From positions 1-6,543 of the forward strand of contig JAOZRI010000136.1 of NCBI GenBank assembly GCA_029940235.1: a stretch of DNA of 6,543 nucleotides. The letters run 5' to 3'. Made by a program: the position numbers and the translations under genes. The DNA is from Desulfobacula sp. GTDB taxonomy: Bacteria; Desulfobacterota; Desulfobacteria; Desulfobacterales; Desulfobacteraceae. Positions 1 through 5,325 of the stretch are shown here, piece by piece (the stretch's first letter is position 1; every line of letters begins with the position of its first letter). The notes beneath the pieces are model-generated. The model had not been told where the DNA came from. It saw nothing but the letters and a program-made list of their open reading frames with translations, and made no database searches.

Positions 1-491
1 TTAAAATAAAAGTTTTCAACAAGATATTTTTCATTTAAATATTGAACAATCAAATTCTTATCACCAATAATAGTTTTGATTTTTATTTTTGACAATCCTT
101 TTATTCCATCACCTGTAAGTTTTAATACAGCTTCTTTTGCGGTAAATGTCCTGAAAAAAGCAATATTTCTATCATAATCTTTTAAAACCATTTGTTCATC
201 AGGGCTAACAACTCTTTTAAATAGTGAACTTGAAATATTTTCACTGGTCTTTATATATTCAATATCAATGCCCACTCTTTTTTTGGATACAACTCCTCCC
301 ACAAAATCAAGTTTGTGGGAAACAGACCAGTAAATATTATTTGAGGGTTCAGGAACTCCTGAATCATTTTTTTTAAATATTGTTATATCAAGTTTTGATT
401 TTAGAGAAGACTCCTTTGCGCTTTTTCTGGCAAACAGGCTTAAAGCTGTAACTTTTGCTTTTCCTTTTAAAACTTTGATTTTTTCGGGCAC
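1..491 (-). CDS. 4'-phosphopantetheinyl transferase, Sfp/AcpT-like (3' end cut by window edge)
   Basis: An open minus-strand frame runs without a stop from 539 to the window edge and is not closed at position 1. Enzymes of this superfamily move the 4'-phosphopantetheine arm of coenzyme A onto a serine of acyl, aryl or peptidyl carrier proteins in the cytoplasm, using Mg2+. Visible hallmarks in order are YWSVSHK (about 311-331), VGIDIE (about 258-275) with the metal-binding Asp and Glu, and FRTFTAKEAVLKLTGDGIKG (about 99-158), the WxxKEA-like helix with Phe in place of the usual Trp. About 163 residues are visible from the GTG used here, against roughly 220-240 for the family. The start is uncertain. 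The GTG at 489-491 is the only ordinary start codon ahead of the conserved core, but it lacks a good ribosome binding site. Family-like sequence (IILLYPVISKVPEK) continues upstream of it, to just after an AGGAG at 528-532. It lies downstream of the acyl-CoA synthetase on the same strand, about 130 bp away. Family assignment is strong; the carrier-protein partner is unknown. Confidence 0.85.
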   Translation of the reverse strand, partial: MPEKIKVLKGKAKVTALSLFARKSAKESSLKSKLDITIFKKNDSGVPEPSNNIYWSVSHKLDFVGGVVSKKRVGIDIEYIKTSENISSSLFKRVVSPDEQMVLKDYDRNIAFFRTFTAKEAVLKLTGDGIKGLSKIKIKTIIGDKNLIVQYLNEKYLVENFYF

Positions 492-527
492 CTTGCTAAT
501 TACTGGATATAAAAGAATGATACAATT

Positions 528-532
528 CTCCT
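528..532 (-). promoter_or_regulatory. Ribosome binding site that bears on the transferase start
   Basis: On the minus strand AGGAG sits at 532-528. It is followed after 6 nt by an in-frame ATC (521-519) and after 9 nt by an in-frame ATT (518-516). No ATG, GTG or TTG lies in frame at that distance. The protein directly downstream still looks like the N-terminal beta strand of Sfp-type enzymes. This suggests initiation at a rare ATC/ATT codon, or a base change in the true start codon. Confidence 0.4.
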
Positions 533-570
533 GTTTAAATTAAAAATTAATATATCCTAAAGGGCAGAAA

Positions 571-586
571 CTTACCTGAAGGTAAG
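571..586. terminator. Small hairpin between synthetase and transferase genes
   Basis: CTTACC-TGAA-GGTAAG is a perfect 6-bp stem with a tetraloop, placed 37 bp beyond the synthetase stop. Read on the minus strand it is followed by only three T residues and then mixed sequence, so it is at best a weak terminator or a processing or attenuation hairpin between two co-directional genes. The rest of the 492-622 spacer is AT-rich and shows no other gene. Confidence 0.3.
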
Positions 587-622
587 AAGCTGAATAATTA
601 AAAATTGTGAGTGTTTCCCTAA

Positions 623-2743
623 TTATTCATTGTCAAGTCGTATGATAATATCTGCCACTGTAGTACCATTGCCCTCTTCATGGACAAACAGAGGATTAAT
701 ATCCAGCTCTTTGATCATGGGATGGTTATCAGCCATGGCTTTCAGGGAAACTATATGTTTTTCCACGGTTTCTATATCTGAAGGTTTTTCTCCACGCAAT
801 CCTTTGAAAATCGGATATCCCTTGATGGATCTGACCATTCTTCTTGCAACATTTCTACCCATGGGTGATAACCTGAAAGCAACATCCTTATATACCTCAA
901 CAAATATTCCTCCAAGTCCAAACATGACAGCATGTCCAAAAACCGGATCTTTTGATAATCCAAGAATAACTTCCTTGCCTTTTGGGGCAAGTTTTTGAAT
1001 AAGGATACCTTCTATGTGTGCATCAGAGTTATAAGCTTTGGCTTTTTCCATGATGGCTACAAAGGCTTGTTCTACATCTTTGCTGTTCTCAAGTCCGACA
1101 ATGACACCTCCTGCATCTGTTTTATGCAGAATATCAGGGGATACAATTTTCATGACAACAGGATATCCGATTTTATCTGCAATGTTACCGGCATCTTTGC
1201 TGGACTCAGCCAGAGCCATGGGAAGAGTTTTAAAACCATAACATTTCAGGATTTCATTTCCATCAAGCTCACCAAGAACCAGCCGGCCTTCTTTAATATA
1301 TCCATCTATAATTTTACCTGCTTTTGCTGTGTCATATTCAAGATCAAACTGGGGCAGGATTTTTCTAAAAAGCCATTTCATCCCCTGCCTCAGCGCTCCA
1401 AGAGATCTGGCAGCACTTTCCGGGAACTGGTAAACAGGAACTTTATGCTTCTGTAAAAGCTTTACACCCTCTGATACATCCACAACTCCCATAAAAGAGC
1501 AGACAATAGGTTTCCTGCTGTTCTTTGCAATATGCACTATAGCTTTTGCCGTACCAATGGCATCGGTCATGGATTGTGGTGTCAGGATAATCAGGACAGC
1601 AGCCACCTCCTGGTCACTTAATACTGTTGCAAGTGTTTTCTCATATCTGTCACTTGCTGCATCTCCAATTACATCCACAGGATTATGAAAGTTGGCAGTT
1701 GAAGGAAGATATTTTTTTAACTCTTTTATGGTATTGTCTGAAAATTTGGCAAGTTTTAATCCTGACTGCTCACTCATGTCAGTTGCAATTATTCCAGGAC
1801 CTCCGGCATTTGTAATAATTGCAATTTTGTCACTTGCAGGATATTTATTGGCAGCAAAGGCCTGGGCATAATCAAACAGTTCATTTACTGATTTACAGCG
1901 AAGTATCCCTGACATTGTAAAAATTGCATTATACAGGGCATCAGAACCTGCAAGTGCACCGGTATGAGATGCTGCAGCTCTTGCTCCGGCATCTGAGGAA
2001 CCTGATTTTATGGCAATTACATGGGTGGGGTTAGTTCCTGAAGTCATATCCATGACTTCTGAAATAAACTCTTTTGCATCCCGCGATAACTCCTCCATAT
2101 ATATCATGACCACATCTGTATCAGGATCATTATGATAATATCTCAATAAATCCAGCTCATCCACATCAGCCTTATTTCCAATGGAGATAAATTTTGAGAA
2201 CCCAAACCCTTTGTCTGCTGCATAATCAAGCACAGCTGTGCAGAGAGCCCCGCTCTGGGAAATAAATGAAACATTACCCGGTGTTGGCATTCTTGCAGAA
2301 AAAGAGGCATTTAAGGATACATTCTTAGATGGATTAATAACTCCAAGGCAATTGGGTCCCACCACTCTTACACCGGCATTGGCACACAAAGCCTTGATTT
2401 CCAGTTCAATCCGGGCACCATCACCCCCAACTTCCTTAAAGCCTGCAGAAACAATCACAATACCTTTAACACCTTTAGCAATACAATCTTTAACTGCCTG
2501 TAAAGCAGCTTTTGGAGGAAGAATAATCATTCCAAGATCTATGGGATCCGGGATATTTGATATGCTGGTATAACATTTTACACTTAATACAGATTTTGCC
2601 TTTGGGTTAACAGGATAAAGTGTGCCTTTATATCCTCCTGACAAAATATTTGCAAAAATATCATGTCCCACCTTGCCCTTTGTGGTTGAAGCTCCTATAA
2701 CAGCTATGGTTTCAGGTGAAAATATTGCATCAAGTTTATCCAT
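623..2743 (-). CDS. ADP-forming acetyl-CoA/acyl-CoA synthetase, fused alpha-beta subunits
   Basis: A 706-residue cytoplasmic enzyme of the NDP-forming acyl-CoA synthetase family. It catalyses acyl-CoA + ADP + Pi to acid + ATP + CoA, conserving thioester energy as ATP, and may also run in reverse. Domain order is an N-terminal CoA-binding Rossmann domain (about 8-130, with IAVIGAS and VVGPNCLG), succinyl-CoA ligase-like domains (about 150-460), and a C-terminal ATP-grasp domain (about 480-700). The phosphorylated histidine is His260 in ASHTGALAGSD. A second conserved histidine, His540 in SPDILHKTDAGG, is the one used in beta-subunit phospho-relay. ELDINPL (679-685) matches the end of the ATP-grasp fold. 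Length is normal for the fused type, and nothing is missing. The ATG is supported by AAGGAG five bases upstream. It is transcribed divergently from the nitroreductase and has its own likely promoter. Substrate (acetate, propionate, branched or aryl acids) cannot be told from sequence. Confidence 0.95.
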   Translation of the reverse strand: MDKLDAIFSPETIAVIGASTTKGKVGHDIFANILSGGYKGTLYPVNPKAKSVLSVKCYTSISNIPDPIDLGMIILPPKAALQAVKDCIAKGVKGIVIVSAGFKEVGGDGARIELEIKALCANAGVRVVGPNCLGVINPSKNVSLNASFSARMPTPGNVSFISQSGALCTAVLDYAADKGFGFSKFISIGNKADVDELDLLRYYHNDPDTDVVMIYMEELSRDAKEFISEVMDMTSGTNPTHVIAIKSGSSDAGARAAASHTGALAGSDALYNAIFTMSGILRCKSVNELFDYAQAFAANKYPASDKIAIITNAGGPGIIATDMSEQSGLKLAKFSDNTIKELKKYLPSTANFHNPVDVIGDAASDRYEKTLATVLSDQEVAAVLIILTPQSMTDAIGTAKAIVHIAKNSRKPIVCSFMGVVDVSEGVKLLQKHKVPVYQFPESAARSLGALRQGMKWLFRKILPQFDLEYDTAKAGKIIDGYIKEGRLVLGELDGNEILKCYGFKTLPMALAESSKDAGNIADKIGYPVVMKIVSPDILHKTDAGGVIVGLENSKDVEQAFVAIMEKAKAYNSDAHIEGILIQKLAPKGKEVILGLSKDPVFGHAVMFGLGGIFVEVYKDVAFRLSPMGRNVARRMVRSIKGYPIFKGLRGEKPSDIETVEKHIVSLKAMADNHPMIKELDINPLFVHEEGNGTTVADIIIRLDNE

Positions 2744-2792
2744 TGTTGCTCCTTTTGTTATTGCTAAATGACAGTAAAATATTATTAAACAT

Positions 2793-2821
2793 ATTATAGA
2801 AATAGAAAAATATTTGCAAAG
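2793..2821 (-). promoter_or_regulatory. Candidate sigma70-type promoter for the acyl-CoA synthetase
   Basis: On the minus strand a perfect TATAAT (-10) lies at 2798-2793. It is preceded by a TTTGC-rich -35 region at about 2815-2821, which gives spacers of 15 to 17 bp depending on alignment (CTTTGC at 17 bp, TTTGCA at 16 bp). The -10 box is about 50 bp upstream of the synthetase ATG. The -10 match is strong and the -35 is partial. Confidence 0.45.
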
Positions 2822-2901
2822 TGATTTATAAAATTTTATTTTTTTTTAATAAATATGTAATATACTTAAAACATGATACAGGATTATATAGGGTAGTTTT
2901 A

Positions 2902-2950
2902 GCAATACTTAATATTACTTGAAGTGTATTGCCTGGATACTCTCTGGATA
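2902..2950. promoter_or_regulatory. Dyad plus direct repeat upstream of the nitroreductase
   Basis: GCAATAC (2902-2908) and GTATTGC (2926-2932) form a perfect 7-bp inverted repeat around a 17-bp centre. Directly after it, CTGGATA occurs twice (2933-2939 and 2944-2950) with an 11-bp period, one helical turn. Together they look like protein-binding sites in the nitroreductase promoter or leader region. No regulator is encoded beside the gene, and no confident -10/-35 pair was found here on the plus strand. Confidence 0.3.
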
Positions 2951-3008
2951 GACAATTTATTTTTGAACACCATAAAAAAAGTTCAGGAAAATTAAGGAGG
3001 GATTGAAT

Positions 3009-3530
3009 ATGTTTATGAAATTAATAAGAGATAGAAGAAGTATAAGACAATTCAAAGAAAAACCTGTTGAAAAAGAGAAAATTGATCTGCTGATTGAAGC
3101 AGGCTTGCGAAGCCCCTCTTCACGAAGTCTTAATCCATGGGAATTTATTGTAATAACAGACAAGCCAACGCTTGATGAATTGTCCTGTTGCAAACCACAT
3201 GGAGCAGGGTTTTTAAAAAATGCTGCCCTTGGTATTGTTATAATTGCTGATCCTGAAAAATGTGATGTCTGGATTGAAGACTCTTCCATTGCATCAACTT
3301 ATATACAGCTGGCAGCAAAATCCATCGGGCTTGAATCCTGCTGGATTCAAATCAGGAAAAGGTTTTACAAAAATGACATCCCATCTGAAAACAGGGTGAC
3401 AGAAATTTTAAATATTCCCGAAAATTATCGGGTTGAATCCATTATGGCAATCGGCTATGCAGATGAGACAAAAACAGGGCATAAAAGAGATAGCCTTTTA
3501 TTCAATAAAGTTCATTATGAAAAATATTGA
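3009..3530 (+). CDS. Nitroreductase-family FMN-dependent oxidoreductase
   Basis: A 173-residue single-domain protein of the nitroreductase superfamily. Members bind FMN, usually act as homodimers, and use NAD(P)H to reduce nitro compounds, quinones or other electrophiles; the natural substrate here is unknown. Visible signatures are the N-terminal FMN-phosphate motif RRSIRQF (9-15), SPSSRSLNPWEF (35-46), which lines the flavin, a central NAALGIVIIADP strand (71-82), the STYIQLAAKSIGLESCW helix and strand (96-112), and the C-terminal AIGYADE (147-153). Length fits the short members of the family. The ATG at 3009 is preferred because AAGGAGG (2994-3000) is 8 bases upstream. The in-frame TTG at 3003 is too close to that site, and the ATG at 3015 is further away. 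The gene appears monocistronic: about 157 bp separate it from the next start and no strong terminator is seen. Three Cys residues (60, 61, 85) are not enough to propose an Fe-S site. Confidence 0.92.
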   Translation: MFMKLIRDRRSIRQFKEKPVEKEKIDLLIEAGLRSPSSRSLNPWEFIVITDKPTLDELSCCKPHGAGFLKNAALGIVIIADPEKCDVWIEDSSIASTYIQLAAKSIGLESCWIQIRKRFYKNDIPSENRVTEILNIPENYRVESIMAIGYADETKTGHKRDSLLFNKVHYEKY

Positions 3531-3559
3531 TAATTACAATATAGTCACATTGGAAAATT

Positions 3560-3589
3560 TTATCAATCAAAGTACACTCAAATTATAAT
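3560..3589 (+). promoter_or_regulatory. Possible upstream promoter for the Fic gene
   Basis: TATAAT at 3584-3589 lies inside a perfect 12-bp palindrome (AAATTATAATTT, 3580-3591). It has TTATCA (3560-3565) 18 bp upstream, a 4/6 match to the -35 consensus. If used, transcription would begin near 3596 and the TTTATGGGTA repeats would fall in the leader. This is an alternative to the TTGACA-based promoter further down. Confidence 0.3.
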
Positions 3590-3610
3590 TTTTGGATAAA
3601 TGCGGGTACG

Positions 3611-3673
3611 TTTATGGGTAAAATGTTGACATATTGATATTTATGGGTAAATATAGATATTTTTATGGGTATT
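3611..3673 (+). repeat. Three direct repeats TTTATGGGTA(AA), putative operator for the Fic gene
   Basis: TTTATGGGTA occurs exactly three times, at 3611-3620, 3640-3649 and 3662-3671; the first two extend to TTTATGGGTAAA. Each has partial dyad symmetry (TTTA-TGGG-TAAA), which extends to TATTTA-TGGG-TAAATA around the second copy (3638-3653). A degenerate relative with GGGTA lies at 3604-3608. The copies surround the likely promoter and end 16 bp before the preferred Fic start. Multiple spaced copies of an unusual 10-mer in a short promoter region are typical of regulator binding sites. The winged helix at the end of the adjacent Fic protein is the obvious candidate to bind them, which is inference. 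Confidence 0.65.
3626..3654 (+). promoter_or_regulatory. Likely Fic promoter with consensus -35
   Basis: A perfect TTGACA (3626-3631) is followed by AT-rich -10 candidates: TAAATA at 3648-3653 with a 16-bp spacer, or AAATAT at 3649-3654 with 17 bp. Neither is a good match to TATAAT. The second TTTATGGGTAAA copy (3640-3651) covers the spacer and the start of the -10, so occupancy would block RNA polymerase. The RNA would start at about 3660, close to the third copy. Confidence 0.45.
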
Positions 3674-3687
3674 TAAAAGGTAGATTG

Positions 3688-4737
3688 ATGTTGGATCCTT
3701 TAATAAAAATAACAAAAGAAGTATTAAATCTCATCGCAAAAATAGACGAGTTCAAAGGTGAATGGAAAGCCATAGGAAATCTGGCACCGGAACGCCTCAG
3801 TGCCCTGAAGCATGTTGCCACAATTGAATCTATTGGGTCATCAACCCGGATAGAAGGGGTAAAGCTAACCGATCAGAAAATTGAATTGTTATTATCCGGT
3901 CTGGATAAAAAATCTTTTGACTCCAGAGATGAACAGGAGGTCGCAGGTTATGCAGATGTGATGAACATCGTGTTTGAATCCTATGAAGATATTTCGTTTA
4001 CAGAGAATTTTATCAGGCAATTGCATAAGATGCTGCTTCAGTACAGCTCAAAAGATATCCGGCACAGGGGGGAATATAAAAAAATGCCCAACCATGTGGA
4101 AGCCTTTGACCATGACGGAAAAAGCCTTGGTGTCATTTTTGAAACTTCATCACCCTTTGACACCCCAAAAGATATGGAAGAAATATTGGAATGGACCAAC
4201 AGGCAGTTAAAAGAAAAAGAACTTCATTCTTTGTTAATAATATCTGTATTTATTGTCCATTTTTTGGCGGTACATCCTTTTCAGGACGGCAATGGAAGGC
4301 TGTCAAGAATATTAACAACTCTACTGCTGTTAAAAGCGGGATACCTGTATGTTCCTTACAGTTCACTGGAAAGTGTGATTGAGAAAAATAAAGACAATTA
4401 TTATCTGGCATTGAGGAGAACCCAGTCCACGTTTAAATCTAAAAATTCAAAATATGAGCCCTGGATATTATTTTTTTTAAATGCCCTGGATGCCCAGAAA
4501 ACAATGCTGTCTCGAAAAATCGAAAGAGAGAAAATTATTATAATGCTGTCAAAGCTGTCACGGCAGATCATTGACCTTGTGAAGGATCATGGAGAATTGT
4601 CCATATCTGAGATTGAATCCATTACAAAAGCCAATAGAAACACAATAAAGAAAAAACTCCAGAAACTTGTCAAAGACAGGTATCTGCTTACACATGGCAA
4701 AGGCAAAAGTACCCGGTATATAATTGGTAACAGATAG
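3688..4737 (+). CDS. Fic family protein (class II, Fic_N + Fic + C-terminal winged helix)
   Basis: A 349-residue Fic protein. The family transfers AMP, or less often another phosphate-containing group, from a nucleotide to hydroxyl side chains of target proteins. The catalytic motif HPFQDGNGRLSR (196-207) is intact, with the catalytic His196, acidic Asp200 for Mg2+, and the phosphate-binding GNGR. An N-terminal inhibitory helix motif SxxxEG is present as SSTRIEG (51-57, Glu56), which marks class II, self-inhibited by the Glu. An N-terminal Fic_N region covers about 1-100. Residues about 290-345 (LSISEIESITKANRNTIKKKLQKL) form a winged helix-turn-helix, suggesting DNA binding and autoregulation. 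I start at the ATG at 3688 because AAAGG (3676-3680) is 7 bases upstream. An in-frame TTG at 3634 and ATG at 3643 would add 18 or 15 residues, but these are encoded by the operator repeats and look unlike protein. No partner antitoxin is adjacent. Target protein is unknown. Confidence 0.93.
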   Translation: MLDPLIKITKEVLNLIAKIDEFKGEWKAIGNLAPERLSALKHVATIESIGSSTRIEGVKLTDQKIELLLSGLDKKSFDSRDEQEVAGYADVMNIVFESYEDISFTENFIRQLHKMLLQYSSKDIRHRGEYKKMPNHVEAFDHDGKSLGVIFETSSPFDTPKDMEEILEWTNRQLKEKELHSLLIISVFIVHFLAVHPFQDGNGRLSRILTTLLLLKAGYLYVPYSSLESVIEKNKDNYYLALRRTQSTFKSKNSKYEPWILFFLNALDAQKTMLSRKIEREKIIIMLSKLSRQIIDLVKDHGELSISEIESITKANRNTIKKKLQKLVKDRYLLTHGKGKSTRYIIGNR

Positions 4738-4748
4738 GGCTACCAGAT

Positions 4749-4767
4749 AAATGACAGGCATTTTTTT
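4749..4767 (+). terminator. Weak intrinsic terminator after the Fic gene
   Basis: AAATG (4749-4753) and CATTT (4759-4763) can pair around a 5-base loop, and a run of seven T residues follows (4761-4767). The stem is short and AT-rich, so termination would be weak, but position (11 bp after the stop) and the T tract fit. Confidence 0.4.
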
Positions 4768-4776
4768 GACATACAA

Positions 4777-4821
4777 TCGAACTAACCAAATATCGAATCT
4801 ATGAACATTCTGCTTTACCAT
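4777..4821 (-). pseudogene. Truncated MazF/PemK-like toxin, N-terminal fragment
   Basis: Minus-strand ATG at 4821-4819 begins MVKQNVHRFDIWLVRL, which resembles the first strand of MazF/PemK endoribonuclease toxins (typically xxRGDIYLVxLDPTxGSE). Resemblance stops after VRL, at about 4774-4777. The frame remains open beyond that, but only as the antisense of the Fic gene's 3' end, with no TRPxxVIS-type toxin core. So only about 16 codons of toxin remain, and no RNase activity is expected. The ATG lies inside the last codons of the upstream antitoxin-like frame (GAATGGTAA), the overlap seen in many toxin-antitoxin operons, which supports the reading. The call rests on a short match seen by eye. 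Confidence 0.5.
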
Positions 4822-4910
4822 TCCCAATCCTCATTATCGATAAGTTCAGCATCTAACCATTCTTGATCAATTGGATCATCTCCTTTTATTTTTGAAATTT
4901 TATCAAATTC
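4815..4910 (-). pseudogene. Antitoxin C-terminal remnant upstream of the toxin fragment
   Basis: Minus-strand frame of 31 codons between an in-frame TAG (4913-4911) and its own TAA (4817-4815). It contains no ATG, GTG or TTG start. Its end, EWLDAELIDNEDWEW, is strongly acidic and Trp-rich, like the toxin-binding tails of small MazE-type or related antitoxins. It reads straight into the overlapping toxin start. The N-terminal DNA-binding half is gone: sequence upstream of 4911 changes abruptly to a GC-richer stretch. I infer a decayed type II toxin-antitoxin operon. The exact antitoxin family is not identified. Confidence 0.45.
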
Positions 4911-5037
4911 CTATTCCCCTCAGAGTGAGGCGGCGGGAAAAAGAGAGGTGTATTAATATTATCTCGAGTTTTCTTCTGGTGCTGGGTAAAGAGCTATCTG
5001 GAAAGAAAAAAATAGACATTGATTATGAAAATTATGT

Positions 5038-5063
5038 TGTCTGTTCTGTTGCCCAAACAGACA
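5038..5063. repeat. 8-bp perfect inverted repeat upstream of DUF2065 gene
   Basis: TGTCTGTT (5038-5045) and AACAGACA (5056-5063) can form a stable stem with a 10-base loop. No T tract follows on either strand, so it is not a standard terminator. It lies 70 bp before the DUF2065 start and could be an operator or an RNA structure in the leader of the queA operon. Confidence 0.4.
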
Positions 5064-5133
5064 CAATATGATAGTCCAACACTATAAAAATGTTAATGAA
5101 GTACCTTGTTTTTAAACAAAGGATAAATCTTAT

Positions 5134-5325
5134 ATGAAGTTTTTTTTGTGTGTAATCGGCATGGTCATGATCATTGAAGGTCTGCCGTATTTTGCCTTTC
5201 CAATAAAGATGAAAGAAGTGGTGCAGACTATTATAAATTTAGAGGATGCACAGCTTAGGAAATTTGGATTTTTTCTTATGCTTGCAGGGCTTGGTATAGT
5301 TTATTTTGCCATGAAAGGTTCTTAG
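5134..5325 (+). CDS. DUF2065 family small membrane protein (YjeT-like)
   Basis: A 63-residue protein matching the short DUF2065/YjeT family, whose function is unknown. It has two hydrophobic segments, about 3-22 (FFLCVIGMVMIIEGLPYFAF) and about 44-60 (FGFFLMLAGLGIVYFAM), joined by a polar loop with LEDAQLRKFG. The EGLPYFAFP and LRKFGxxxMLAGLGIVY patterns are typical of the family. It probably spans the inner membrane twice. AAAGGA (5118-5123) is 10 bases before the ATG, a slightly long spacing. Its TAG stop is immediately followed by the queA ATG, so the two genes are surely co-transcribed and probably translationally coupled. Confidence 0.85.
   Translation: MKFFLCVIGMVMIIEGLPYFAFPIKMKEVVQTIINLEDAQLRKFGFFLMLAGLGIVYFAMKGS

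Larger units (their letters stand above)
4738..5133. other. Gene-free region between Fic and DUF2065 genes
   Basis: This 396-bp gap holds the weak Fic terminator, the minus-strand toxin-antitoxin relic (about 4777-4910), a short GC-rich patch (about 4916-4938, including a CCTCA-GAG-TGAGG hairpin at 4918-4930), an 8-bp inverted repeat (5038-5063) and the DUF2065 leader. A plus-strand frame at 4871-5071 is open but has no convincing ribosome binding site or recognised motif, and its start is antisense to the antitoxin remnant. I do not call it a gene. Confidence 0.6.

Noticed and set aside
995..1456. 153-codon plus-strand open frame
   Set aside because: Entirely antisense to the well-supported acyl-CoA synthetase, with no recognisable domain; a shadow frame.
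2238..2573. 111-codon plus-strand open frame
   Set aside because: Antisense to the CoA-binding part of the synthetase; low-complexity product and no ribosome binding site.
2839..2847. Run of nine T residues in the divergent intergenic region
   Set aside because: No GC-rich stem precedes it on the plus strand and no gene ends nearby, so it is not a terminator; probably AT-rich promoter DNA.
2957..3289. 110-codon minus-strand open frame
   Set aside because: Antisense to the nitroreductase, whose family motifs are clear.
3634..3687. Longer Fic start at TTG 3634 or ATG 3643
   Set aside because: The extra codons are the operator-like repeats, giving a Tyr/Gly-rich stretch unlike Fic N-termini, and the better ribosome binding site serves the ATG at 3688.
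4558..4776. Remainder of the minus-strand frame that starts with the toxin-like peptide
   Set aside because: After about residue 18 it reads only the antisense of the Fic 3' end and the gap, with no MazF core motifs; not an intact toxin.
4871..5071. 66-codon plus-strand open frame
   Set aside because: No ribosome binding site or family match; its beginning is antisense to the antitoxin remnant. Kept only as a low-interest finding.
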